Positions 8,762-16,450 of a stretch of DNA of 64,000 bases are shown here, in pieces. How positions within the stretch are numbered: position 1 is the stretch's first letter; the number at the start of each line of letters is the position of its first letter. Origin of the DNA: Paraburkholderia diazotrophica (lineage in GTDB: Bacteria > Pseudomonadota > Gammaproteobacteria > Burkholderiales > Burkholderiaceae). The position numbers were made by a program, and so were the translations under genes. The stretch covers positions 1-64,000 of the forward strand of contig NZ_FNYE01000028.1 in the NCBI RefSeq assembly GCF_900108945.1. Direction: 5' to 3'. Below the pieces are notes generated by a model that worked only from the letters and a program-made list of their open reading frames with translations, was not told the DNA's origin and did not search any database.

Positions 8762-10063
8762 ATGACCCCGTCAGATGTTAAAGCCACGCTATCGTTCAGC
8801 GACAACTCGCCGAGCGTTGAAATGCCGATTTACAAGGGTTCGATGGGCCCGGACGTGATCGACATCCGAAAGCTGTACGGTCAAACCGGCAAGTTCACGT
8901 ATGACCCGGGCTTCATGTCGACGGCGTCGTGCAACTCGGCGATCACCTACATTGACGGCGACAAGGGTGAGCTGCTGTACCGCGGCTTCCCGATCGACAA
9001 CCTCGCGCAAAACGCCGACTTCCTCGAAACGTGCTACCTGCTGCTGAAGGACGATCTGCCGAACCAGGCGCAGAAGGACGAGTTCGTGAAGACGGTCACG
9101 AACCACACGATGGTTCACGAGCAGATGCAGTTCTTCTTCCGCGGTTTCCGCCGCGACGCGCATCCGATGGCGATTCTCGTCGCCGCAGTCGGCGCGCTGT
9201 CGGCGTTCTATCACGACTCGCTCGACATCAATAACCCGCGTCACCGTGAAGTCTCCGCGATCCGCATGATCGCGAAGCTGCCGACGCTGGTCGCGATGGC
9301 GTACAAGTACTCGATCGGCCAGCCGTTCGTGTATCCGCAGAACAATCTGTCGTACAGCGCGAACTTCATGCGCATGATGTTCTCGAACCCGTGCGAAGAG
9401 TACAAGGTCAACGAAGTACTGGTCCGCGCGCTGGACCGCATCCTGATCCTGCACGCAGACCACGAGCAGAACGCGTCGACGTCGACGGTGCGTCTGGCCG
9501 GTTCGTCGGGCGCGAATCCGTTCGCGTGTATCGCAGCGGGTATCGCCTGTCTGTGGGGCCCGGCGCACGGCGGCGCGAACGAAGCCGCGCTGAACATGCT
9601 GGAAGAGATCGGCTCGGTCGACAACATTCCTGAGTTCATCAAGCAGGTGAAGGACAAGAACTCAGGCGTGAAGCTGATGGGCTTCGGCCACCGCGTGTAC
9701 AAGAACTACGATCCGCGCGCGAAGCTGATGCGCGAGACGTGCCACGAAGTGCTGAACGAACTGGGCCTGCACGACGACCCGTTGTTCAAGCTCGCGATGG
9801 CGCTCGAAAAGATCGCGCTGGAAGACGAGTACTTCGTGTCGCGCAAGCTGTACCCGAACGTCGATTTCTACTCGGGCATCGTGCAGCGCGCGCTGGGCAT
9901 CCCGACGTCGATGTTCACGTGCATCTTCGCGATGGCGCGTACCGTCGGCTGGATCGCGCAGTGGAACGAAATGATCGCCGATCCCGAGCAGAAGATCGGC
10001 CGTCCGCGTCAGCTGTTCATCGGCGAAACGCCGCGTGAAGCAAAGCCGATCGCCAAGCGCTAA
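8762..10063 (+). CDS. gltA: Citrate synthase (type II, TCA cycle)
   Basis: A 433-residue hexameric-type citrate synthase joining acetyl-CoA and oxaloacetate. Conserved pieces are LYRGFPIDNLAQ near residue 71, HADHEQNASTSTVRLAGSSG around 237 with one catalytic His, MGFGHRVYKNYDPRAK near 307 with the second His, and the catalytic Asp region NVDFYSGIV near 364. It sits 82 bp after sdhE. A strong terminator follows at 10121. It is distinct from the partial 2-methylcitrate synthase at the left edge. Confidence 0.98.
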   Translation: MTPSDVKATLSFSDNSPSVEMPIYKGSMGPDVIDIRKLYGQTGKFTYDPGFMSTASCNSAITYIDGDKGELLYRGFPIDNLAQNADFLETCYLLLKDDLPNQAQKDEFVKTVTNHTMVHEQMQFFFRGFRRDAHPMAILVAAVGALSAFYHDSLDINNPRHREVSAIRMIAKLPTLVAMAYKYSIGQPFVYPQNNLSYSANFMRMMFSNPCEEYKVNEVLVRALDRILILHADHEQNASTSTVRLAGSSGANPFACIAAGIACLWGPAHGGANEAALNMLEEIGSVDNIPEFIKQVKDKNSGVKLMGFGHRVYKNYDPRAKLMRETCHEVLNELGLHDDPLFKLAMALEKIALEDEYFVSRKLYPNVDFYSGIVQRALGIPTSMFTCIFAMARTVGWIAQWNEMIADPEQKIGRPRQLFIGETPREAKPIAKR

Positions 10064-10120
10064 GCGACGGGCGCGCTAGCGCCTCGAGCACGCATCGAGC
10101 GCATCGAACGCATCGACAGA

Positions 10121-10154
10121 AACACCCCGACGGTCCGCCGTCGGGGTGTTTTAT
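10121..10154 (+). terminator. Rho-independent terminator of gltA, shared with the convergent AraC gene
   Basis: Perfect 13-bp arms, AACACCCCGACGG (10121-10133) and its complement (10138-10150), enclose a TCCG loop, followed by TTATTTT. The right side touches the stop codon of the convergent araC-type gene at 10151, so the hairpin may serve both strands. Confidence 0.9.
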
Positions 10155-11140
10155 TTTGTGCGCGCCGTTCGCTTGCGCGTGGCCGTCTGCTCCAGCGACG
10201 GCGGGCGCACGTCGAGCGGGGGCTGCGGCGTGCCGGCGGGCGCATGTCCGTGTGTTTCGAAGAACTGGCGCCACGCGCTCGGCGTCATGCCGCGCGTCGC
10301 GAGGAACTGCCGGTTGAAATTGGCGAGATTCGGAATGCCTGCTTTCGTCGCGATCACGGAAACGGGCCACGTCGTCGCGGTCAGTTGACGCGACGCGTAG
10401 CCGATGCGCACTCGGCTCAGATAGCGCCCCACGCTTTCGCCGACGTGCCGCATGAAATGGCGATGCAGCGAGCGCTCGGAGAGATGCGCGACGGCACACA
10501 GATCGGCGATGCGCAGCGGCTCGTCGAAGCGCCTGTCGATGAGATCGAGCACGCGGTTCAGGCGCTCGGCCTCGGAGGCCATCTCATCGGGCTTGCCCGT
10601 GTGCGCCGACGGCGACGCAAGCGGCTGCGCACAGGCATCGGCGAGCCGGGCGAGGATGTCGAGCGCGGCGGAAAGACGCGTGCGCGGTTCGGCATCCAGC
10701 AGCGCATCGACTTGCCCGCGCATCATGGCCGTCGCGGCCGGGTCGAAATGCAGGCCCGGCGCGGCGCGCCGCAAAAGCTTCGAAAGCGGCGCAAACTCGG
10801 GGCAGCAGTCGGCCACGCGCCGCGCCCAGTCGCCGCTGAACCACACGACGATCGCCACCTGCGGACGCGCCGCATCGACGGGCGCTGTCGAGGCCCACGT
10901 GTGCGGCATATCGGGCGGCACGAGCACGAGATCGTCGGTGGCGTAGTCGTCGACGTGATCGCCGATAAAGCGGCGGCCCCGGCTGTTCAGCGTCAGCGTC
11001 AGCTCGTATTCCGGATGGTGATGCCATTCGAACGGAATCTGCGCGAGCCGCCGGTGATAGACGCGCACCGAGCAGCCGTCGGGAATCGTCACGCGTTCGT
11101 ATTGCGGCTTCATCGGCGGCTCCTGGCTGTCTTCGCTCAC
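10151..11140 (-). CDS. AraC-family transcriptional regulator
   Basis: A 329-residue regulator. The N-terminal half is a cupin-like sensing domain (FEWHHHPEYELTLTLNSRG, then DDLVLVPPDMPHTW, about residues 37-82). The AraC/XylS DNA-binding domain spans about 190-290, with the first helix-turn-helix EPLRIADLCAVAHLSERSL and the second around VSVIATKAGIPNLANFNRQF. A Pro/Arg/Lys-rich tail ends the protein. It is divergent from the DUF1479 gene, and two direct repeats 21 bp apart lie between them, so that gene is the likely target. An alternative start is MKPQYERV at residue 10. The ligand is unknown. Confidence 0.88.
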   Translation of the reverse strand: MSEDSQEPPMKPQYERVTIPDGCSVRVYHRRLAQIPFEWHHHPEYELTLTLNSRGRRFIGDHVDDYATDDLVLVPPDMPHTWASTAPVDAARPQVAIVVWFSGDWARRVADCCPEFAPLSKLLRRAAPGLHFDPAATAMMRGQVDALLDAEPRTRLSAALDILARLADACAQPLASPSAHTGKPDEMASEAERLNRVLDLIDRRFDEPLRIADLCAVAHLSERSLHRHFMRHVGESVGRYLSRVRIGYASRQLTATTWPVSVIATKAGIPNLANFNRQFLATRGMTPSAWRQFFETHGHAPAGTPQPPLDVRPPSLEQTATRKRTARTK

Positions 11141-11169
11141 GCGGTATGGCGGCGTTGGCTGCGTGTCCG

Positions 11170-11201
11170 GATTGTATCGATAAATGGCTGGATTGCATCG
11201 C
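11170..11201. promoter_or_regulatory. Tandem direct repeat, likely AraC-type operator
   Basis: GGATTGTATCG (11170-11180) and GGATTGCATCG (11191-11201) are direct repeats with a 21-bp period, two helical turns. That is the arrangement of adjacent AraC half-sites at activated promoters. A TAATCT -10 candidate at 11223 would place the right repeat next to the -35 position. Confidence 0.6.
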
Positions 11202-11260
11202 CGATGCCAGTTGAAGATGCCTAATCTGGCGGTACACGATCAGTCCAACGGAGACACACC

Positions 11261-12505
11261 ATGCCACTCATCATCGACAACATACCCGAGGCGATTCGCA
11301 GCACGAAACGCGTGCTGCGCGACGCGCTGCCGGACTATGCGAAGGTGTTCCGCGAAGTCGAAGGCGCGATCGCCCGGCAGGTCGAAGCGATCCGCCGCGA
11401 GCGTGAGCGCGGCGAGGAGGCGATACCCGTATTCGACTACGCGTCGATTGCGTCGGGCGACGTCGATCCGCGCGTCGTCGCGCGCATCAAGGAACGTGGC
11501 GCGTGCGTCGTGCGCCGCGTGTTCGATCCGCAGCAGGCGAGCGAATGGAACGACGAAATCGCGCAATACGTCGCGAGCAACCATCTCGACGACCGGCTCG
11601 CGCATCGCGCGGAGGACAAGTACTTCGGCACGCTGGCGTCGAGCAAGCCGCAGATCTATGGCGTGTACTGGTCGAAGCCCCAGACGCTCGCGCGCCAGTC
11701 GGAGCAGTTGACGAACACGCGCGTGTTTCTCAACCGGCTGTGGCGCGCGGAAAGCGAAGGCAAGCGCCATTTCGATCCCGATCGCGTGCCCGTCTACGCG
11801 GATCGTATCCGCCGGCGGCCGCCGGGCTCGGAATCGCTGGGGTTGTCGCCGCACGTCGACGGCGGCTCCGTCGAACGGTGGCTCGATCCGAATTACCGGA
11901 AGGTCTATCGGCACGTGCTGTCGGGCAACTGGCGCGCCTACGATGCCTACGACGCCGCGTTCCGTCCCGATGCCGAAGAGATTCCGTCGCCCGCCGTATG
12001 CTCGATGTTCCGCACGTTTCAGGGCTGGACGGCGCTGACGGCGCAAGGCCCGGGCGACGGCACGCTGCAACTGGTCCCGATCGCGAACGCGATGCCGTAC
12101 GTCCTGCTGCGCGCGCTTCAGGACGACGTCCCCGACGACGAGTTGTGCGGCGCCCAACCGTCGCGCGCGCTGTCGATCAAGCGGGAATGGCACGCGTTGC
12201 TGCTCGAAGCCGTCACGCCGATTCCTCACATGCAGCCGGGCGACGCCGTTTTCTGGCACTGCGACGTCGTGCATTCCGTCGAAGACGCGCATCGCGGCAG
12301 CGGCTATAGCAACGTGATGTATATCGCGTCGGCGCCGTGGTGCGCGAAGAACGAGGCGTATCTGAAGCGCCAGTTGCCGAGCTTCATGCGTGGCGAGAGC
12401 CCGCCCGATTTTCCGTCCGATCACTTCGAAACGGACTTTATCGGACGCGCGACGGAGAGCGACCTGACGCCGCTGGGCCGCGCACAACTCGGGTTCGATC
12501 TCTGA
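11261..12505 (+). CDS. DUF1479 (YbiU-like) putative Fe(II)/2-oxoglutarate dioxygenase
   Basis: A 414-residue protein recognised as the DUF1479/YbiU family, whose fold and motifs resemble Fe(II)/2-oxoglutarate oxygenases. A candidate metal triad is H198 and D200 in LSPHVDGG plus H338 in FWHCDVVHSVEDAHRG, with R345 placed to hold 2-oxoglutarate. The spacing fits the HxD...H pattern. The substrate is unknown. It is transcribed away from the AraC regulator at 10151 and probably controlled by it. It is a stand-alone gene; leuC starts 192 bp later. Confidence 0.82.
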   Translation: MPLIIDNIPEAIRSTKRVLRDALPDYAKVFREVEGAIARQVEAIRRERERGEEAIPVFDYASIASGDVDPRVVARIKERGACVVRRVFDPQQASEWNDEIAQYVASNHLDDRLAHRAEDKYFGTLASSKPQIYGVYWSKPQTLARQSEQLTNTRVFLNRLWRAESEGKRHFDPDRVPVYADRIRRRPPGSESLGLSPHVDGGSVERWLDPNYRKVYRHVLSGNWRAYDAYDAAFRPDAEEIPSPAVCSMFRTFQGWTALTAQGPGDGTLQLVPIANAMPYVLLRALQDDVPDDELCGAQPSRALSIKREWHALLLEAVTPIPHMQPGDAVFWHCDVVHSVEDAHRGSGYSNVMYIASAPWCAKNEAYLKRQLPSFMRGESPPDFPSDHFETDFIGRATESDLTPLGRAQLGFDL

Positions 12506-12550
12506 GCGCGCCTGCGGCGCGCCGAAACGCGGGATTCGAACGGCGAGGCG

Positions 12551-12584
12551 CTGGTAGTGCCGATACAGGTATCGGCACTACCAG
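12551..12584. repeat. 34-bp near-perfect inverted repeat between DUF1479 gene and leuC
   Basis: Two 16-bp arms starting CTGGTAGTGCCGATAC are separated by only 2 bp. The hairpin is strong but followed by T runs only 10-20 bp later, so it is a weak terminator candidate for the upstream gene or an operator. Its last bases (CCAG) can also pair with TGGCTGG at 12616-12622. A CATAAT -10-like element for leuC is at 12648-12653. Confidence 0.6.
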
Positions 12585-12697
12585 CCAACTCCATGTTTTT
12601 TATCGGTTTTTTCGATGGCTGGTGAGCCCCTGGCGCCAACTGCGTGGCATAATCGACCGGACACGAACTGCCCGTTGTCATTACTACCCCGCATACC

Positions 12698-14107
12698 ATG
12701 GCACAGACTCTCTACGACAAATTGTGGAACACGCACGTGATCCACACGGAAGAAGACGGTACGGCAATTCTCTACATCGACCGTCATCTGCTGCATGAAG
12801 TGACCAGCCCGCAGGCGTTCGAAGGCCTGAAGATGGCGAAGCGCCCGGTGTGGCGCATCAGCGCTAATCTGGCTGTGTCGGATCACAACGTTCCCACCAC
12901 GGATCGCAGCCACGGCATCGCCGATCCGGTGTCCAAGCTGCAGGTCGATACGCTCGACGCGAACTGCGATTCCTTCGGCATCACGCAGTTCAAGATGAAC
13001 GATCTGCGCCAGGGCATCGTGCACATCATCGGGCCGGAGCAGGGCGCGACGCTGCCGGGCATGACGATCGTCTGCGGCGACTCGCACACGTCGACGCACG
13101 GCGCGTTCGGCGCGCTGGCGCACGGCATCGGTACGTCGGAAGTCGAGCACGTGCTGGCCACGCAGACGCTTCTGCAGAAGAAGAGCAAGAACATGCTCGT
13201 GAAGGTCGAAGGCGCGTTGCCGCGCGGCTGCACCGCGAAGGACATCGTGCTCGCGATCATCGGCAAGATCGGCACGGCAGGCGGCACGGGCTACGCAATC
13301 GAATTCGGCGGCTCGACGATTCGCGCGCTGTCGATGGAGGGCCGCATGACCGTCTGCAACATGGCGATCGAAGGGGGCGCGCGCGCCGGCATGGTCGCCG
13401 TCGACGATACGACGATCGAATACCTGAAGGGCCGTCCGTTCTCGCCGGAAGGCGTCGAGTGGGATCAGGCCGTCGAGTACTGGAAGCAGTTCAAGTCCGA
13501 TCCGGACGCGCAATTCGATCGCGTGGTCGAGCTGAACGCCGCCGACATCGTGCCGCAAGTGACGTGGGGCACTTCTCCGGAAATGGTCACGTCCGTCGAC
13601 GGCCGCGTGCCTGATCCGGAGAAGGAGAAAGACCCGGTGAAGCGCGACGCGATGGAACGCGCTCTGCAGTACATGGCGCTCGAGCCGAATCTGCCCATCG
13701 AATCGATCAAGCCGGACAAGATCTTCATCGGTTCGTGCACGAACGCGCGCATCGAAGACCTGCGCGCGGCTGCCTGGGTCGTGAAAAAGCTCGGCCGCCG
13801 CGTCGCGTCGAACGTCCGTCTCGCGATGGTCGTGCCCGGCTCGGGTCTCGTGAAGGCGCAAGCCGAGCGCGAAGGACTCGACAAGGTGTTCACCGACGCC
13901 GGTTTCGAATGGCGCGAGCCGGGCTGCTCGATGTGTCTCGCGATGAACGCCGACCGGCTCGAGCCGGGCGAGCGTTGCGCGTCCACGTCGAACCGCAACT
14001 TCGAAGGCCGTCAGGGCGCGGGCGGACGCACGCACCTCGTGAGCCCCGCGATGGCCGCTGCTGCCGCCATCGAAGGGCATTTCGTCGACATTCGCAAGCT
14101 GGGATGA
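12698..14107 (+). CDS. leuC: 3-isopropylmalate dehydratase large subunit
   Basis: LeuC with LeuD isomerises 2-isopropylmalate to 3-isopropylmalate in leucine synthesis. The 469-residue aconitase-type protein starts MAQTLYDKLW. It holds GDSHTSTHGAFG near residue 128 and the [4Fe-4S] ligands in IGSCTNARIEDL near 346 and CSMCLAMN near 409. No good Shine-Dalgarno precedes the ATG. It opens a leuC-entericidin-leuD-leuB order; leuA is not in the window. Confidence 0.97.
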   Translation: MAQTLYDKLWNTHVIHTEEDGTAILYIDRHLLHEVTSPQAFEGLKMAKRPVWRISANLAVSDHNVPTTDRSHGIADPVSKLQVDTLDANCDSFGITQFKMNDLRQGIVHIIGPEQGATLPGMTIVCGDSHTSTHGAFGALAHGIGTSEVEHVLATQTLLQKKSKNMLVKVEGALPRGCTAKDIVLAIIGKIGTAGGTGYAIEFGGSTIRALSMEGRMTVCNMAIEGGARAGMVAVDDTTIEYLKGRPFSPEGVEWDQAVEYWKQFKSDPDAQFDRVVELNAADIVPQVTWGTSPEMVTSVDGRVPDPEKEKDPVKRDAMERALQYMALEPNLPIESIKPDKIFIGSCTNARIEDLRAAAWVVKKLGRRVASNVRLAMVVPGSGLVKAQAEREGLDKVFTDAGFEWREPGCSMCLAMNADRLEPGERCASTSNRNFEGRQGAGGRTHLVSPAMAAAAAIEGHFVDIRKLG

Positions 14108-14115
14108 CACGCAAC

Positions 14116-14268
14116 ATGAACATCGATCGCATCGCACTTCTGCGCCGATTCGCACTCGCGACGCTCGCCGGGCTGCTGCTCGGACTCGCCGGTTGCAACA
14201 CGGTGCATGGCTTTGGCGAAGACCTGCAGCATCTGGGCGGGTCGATCAGCGACAAGGCGGCAAAGTAA
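14116..14268 (+). CDS. Entericidin-like small lipoprotein
   Basis: A 50-residue protein between leuC and leuD. It has a basic N-terminus, a hydrophobic core and the lipobox LAGC with the acylated Cys at residue 27. A short Gly/Asp-rich tail ending SISDKAAK matches the entericidin A/B family. Entericidins are small membrane lipoproteins proposed to act in stress and cell lysis; the role here is unknown. An alternative ATG at 14104 overlaps the leuC stop (ATGA) and would add four residues. Position within the leu genes implies co-transcription. Confidence 0.85.
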   Translation: MNIDRIALLRRFALATLAGLLLGLAGCNTVHGFGEDLQHLGGSISDKAAK

Positions 14269-14341
14269 GCGGTTTTTGATTCGCCGGACGCGCCTGCCGC
14301 GCACAGCGCGCGCCGTCCGGCTTCGAACAGGCGAAAGCGTC

Positions 14342-14995
14342 ATGGAAAAATTCATCGTACACACCGGCGTCGTGGCGCCGCTCGATCGCGAGAACGTCGA
14401 CACCGACGCGATCATTCCGAAGCAGTTCCTGAAGTCGATCAAGCGCACGGGCTTCGGTCCGAACGCATTCGACGAATGGCGTTACCTCGATCACGGCGAG
14501 CCGGGCCAGGACAACTCGAAGCGTCCGCTGAACCCCGATTTCGTGCTGAACCAGCCGCGCTACCAGGGCGCGTCGATCCTGCTCGCGCGCCAGAACTTCG
14601 GCTGCGGCAGCTCGCGTGAGCACGCGCCGTGGGCGCTGCAACAGTACGGCTTCCGCGCGATCATCGCGCCGAGCTTCGCGGACATCTTCTACAACAACTG
14701 CTTCAAGAACGGCCTGTTGCCGATCGTTCTGACGGAGCAGCAGGTCGACCATCTGTTCAACGAAACTTTTGCGTTCACCGGCTTCCAGCTGACCGTCGAT
14801 CTCGACAAGCAGGTCGTGCGCACGACGGACGGCGGCACCGAGTATCCGTTCGAGGTTGCCGCTTTCCGCAAGTACTGTCTGCTGAATGGCTTCGACGACA
14901 TCGGCCTCACGCTTCGTCACGCGGACAAGATCCGCCAGTTCGAAGCGGAGCGCATCGCGAAGCAGCCGTGGCTGAACCATCGCCTCGTGCGCTGA
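14342..14995 (+). CDS. leuD: 3-isopropylmalate dehydratase small subunit
   Basis: A 217-residue swivelling domain of isopropylmalate isomerase. The start at 14342 gives MEKFIVHTGVVAPLDRENVD, the family's conserved N-terminus. An upstream in-frame ATG at 14207 lies inside the lipoprotein gene and was not used. DTDAIIPKQFLK near residue 20 and the substrate-loop NFGCGSSREHAPWAL near 85 are conserved. It follows the entericidin-like gene by 73 bp and precedes leuB. Confidence 0.96.
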   Translation: MEKFIVHTGVVAPLDRENVDTDAIIPKQFLKSIKRTGFGPNAFDEWRYLDHGEPGQDNSKRPLNPDFVLNQPRYQGASILLARQNFGCGSSREHAPWALQQYGFRAIIAPSFADIFYNNCFKNGLLPIVLTEQQVDHLFNETFAFTGFQLTVDLDKQVVRTTDGGTEYPFEVAAFRKYCLLNGFDDIGLTLRHADKIRQFEAERIAKQPWLNHRLVR

Positions 14996-15075
14996 AGCGC
15001 GCGTTTGTGTTCGCGCTCACGCTCACGTGTTGAAGCGCCCGATGAGGGCCTGATAGAAATCAACAAGGAATACGC

Positions 15076-16143
15076 ATGAAGATCGCAGTGTTGCCGGGCG
15101 ACGGCATCGGCAAGGAAATCGTCAAGGAAGCAGTCAAGGTTCTGAACGTGCTCGGCGAGAAGTTCGAGCTGGAAGAGGCGCCCGTCGGCGGCGCGGGTTA
15201 CGAAGCGGCGGGCCATCCGCTGCCCGAAGCCACGCTGAAGCTCGCGAAGGAAGCGGACGCGATTCTGTTCGGCGCGGTCGGCGACTGGAAATACGATTCG
15301 CTCGAGCGCTCGCTGCGCCCGGAGCAGGCGATTCTCGGCCTGCGCAAGCATCTGCAGCTCTTCGCGAACTTCCGTCCGGCGATCTGCTATCCGCAGCTGA
15401 CGGGCGCTTCGTCGCTGAAGCCGGAAATCGTCTCGGGCCTCGACATCCTGATCGTGCGCGAACTGAACGGCGACATCTACTTCGGTCAGCCGCGCGGCGT
15501 GCGCCAGGCGCCGGACGGTCTGTTCGAAGGCGCGAAGGAAGGCTTCGACACGATGCGCTATGCGGAGCCCGAAATCCGCCGCATCGCGCACGTCGCGTTC
15601 CAAGCGGCGCAAAAGCGCGGCAAGAAGCTGACTTCCGTCGACAAGGCGAACGTGCTCGAAACGTCGCAGTTCTGGAAGGACATCATGATCGACGTGTCGA
15701 AGGAATACGCGAACGTCGAGCTGTCGCACATGTACGTCGACAACGCGGCGATGCAGCTCGTGAAGGCGCCGAAGTCGTTCGATGTGATCGTCACGGGCAA
15801 TATGTTCGGCGACATTCTGTCCGATGAGGCCGCGATGCTGACGGGCTCAATCGGCATGCTGCCGTCGGCGTCGCTCGACAAGAACAACAAGGGCCTGTAC
15901 GAGCCGTCGCACGGTTCGGCGCCGGATATCGCGGGCAAGGGCATCGCGAATCCGCTCGCCACCATCCTCTCGGCCGCGATGATGCTGCGCTATTCGCTGA
16001 ACAGGGCCGAGCAGGCCGATCGCATCGAAAACGCCGTGAAGAAGGTACTGGAGCAGGGCTATCGCACCGGCGACATCGTCACGCCGGGTTGCCAGCAGGT
16101 CGGCACGTCGGCGATGGGCGATGCCGTTGTCGCGGCGCTGTAA
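15076..16143 (+). CDS. leuB: 3-isopropylmalate dehydrogenase
   Basis: LeuB oxidatively decarboxylates 3-isopropylmalate using NAD+. The 355-residue protein has GDGIGKEI at residues 9-16, the Arg-rich substrate loop RPEQAILGLRKHL near 90, and a Lys/Tyr catalytic pair in RELNGDIYFG and DKANVLE. The Asp ligands are in NMFGDILSDEA, and the NAD-binding EPSHGSAPDIAGKGIANP is near 275. AAGGAA lies upstream of the ATG. It ends the leu group; a 307-bp gap precedes asd. Confidence 0.97.
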   Translation: MKIAVLPGDGIGKEIVKEAVKVLNVLGEKFELEEAPVGGAGYEAAGHPLPEATLKLAKEADAILFGAVGDWKYDSLERSLRPEQAILGLRKHLQLFANFRPAICYPQLTGASSLKPEIVSGLDILIVRELNGDIYFGQPRGVRQAPDGLFEGAKEGFDTMRYAEPEIRRIAHVAFQAAQKRGKKLTSVDKANVLETSQFWKDIMIDVSKEYANVELSHMYVDNAAMQLVKAPKSFDVIVTGNMFGDILSDEAAMLTGSIGMLPSASLDKNNKGLYEPSHGSAPDIAGKGIANPLATILSAAMMLRYSLNRAEQADRIENAVKKVLEQGYRTGDIVTPGCQQVGTSAMGDAVVAAL

Positions 16144-16252
16144 CGCGCGCTCTTTTACAGGCGAATGCGCGTGAATCGGCCGGTTTCGCGCTGATTCACG
16201 CAAAAACGCGGCGTACGCGCCGCAAAAGCGGGTTTTCGTGTAGACTTCAACG

Positions 16253-16369
16253 ATGGCGACGATTCCTCAAATCACCTCGATTTCCACACTGCGCGGCAAA
16301 ACGGCCCGCGTGGTTGCGCTCGCCATCACCATCAAAACGATTACCCCGAAAACGATCACGAAGCGCTGA
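16253..16369 (+). CDS. Putative Thr/Ile-rich leader peptide upstream of asd
   Basis: A 38-codon ORF in which 9 residues are Thr and 7 are Ile, clustered at the end as AITIKTITPKTITKR before the stop. The composition resembles the thr operon leader of enterobacteria, where ribosome stalling at scarce Thr-tRNA or Ile-tRNA controls attenuation. asd makes the common precursor of Thr, Ile, Met and Lys, so the sensed amino acids fit the downstream gene. No Shine-Dalgarno is seen; a TAGACT -10-like box 8 bp upstream suggests a leaderless or near-leaderless start. Expression is inferred, not shown. Confidence 0.45.
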   Translation: MATIPQITSISTLRGKTARVVALAITIKTITPKTITKR

Positions 16370-16429
16370 TCGTCCGTCGTGCCCGCCCATCTTCCCCGCG
16401 CGGTCACGCCGGGCAAAGTTGCGGGGAAG
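16352..16429 (+). promoter_or_regulatory. Competing RNA hairpins before asd (attenuator-like)
   Basis: Three pairings are visible. ACGATCA (16352-16358) pairs with TGATCGT (16367-16373), spanning the leader stop codon. TGCCCG (16380-16385) pairs with CGGGCA (16410-16415). CTTCCCCGC (16391-16399) pairs with GCGGGGAAG (16421-16429). The second and third interleave and exclude each other. There is no T run after the last, so control would be on translation or Rho access rather than intrinsic termination. Confidence 0.4.
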
Positions 16430-16450
16430 TGTCCACTCCAAGGGTAAGTC

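Larger units (their letters stand above)
16144..16450 (+). other. 307-bp leuB-asd intergenic region with a leader ORF
   Basis: It contains a hairpin with arms GCGTGAATC (16169-16177) and GATTCACGC (16193-16201), a GCGGCG/CGCCGC hairpin just after, a TAGACT -10-like hexamer at about 16240-16245, then a 38-codon Thr/Ile-rich ORF and several competing hairpins before asd. Those are listed separately. Confidence 0.6.
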
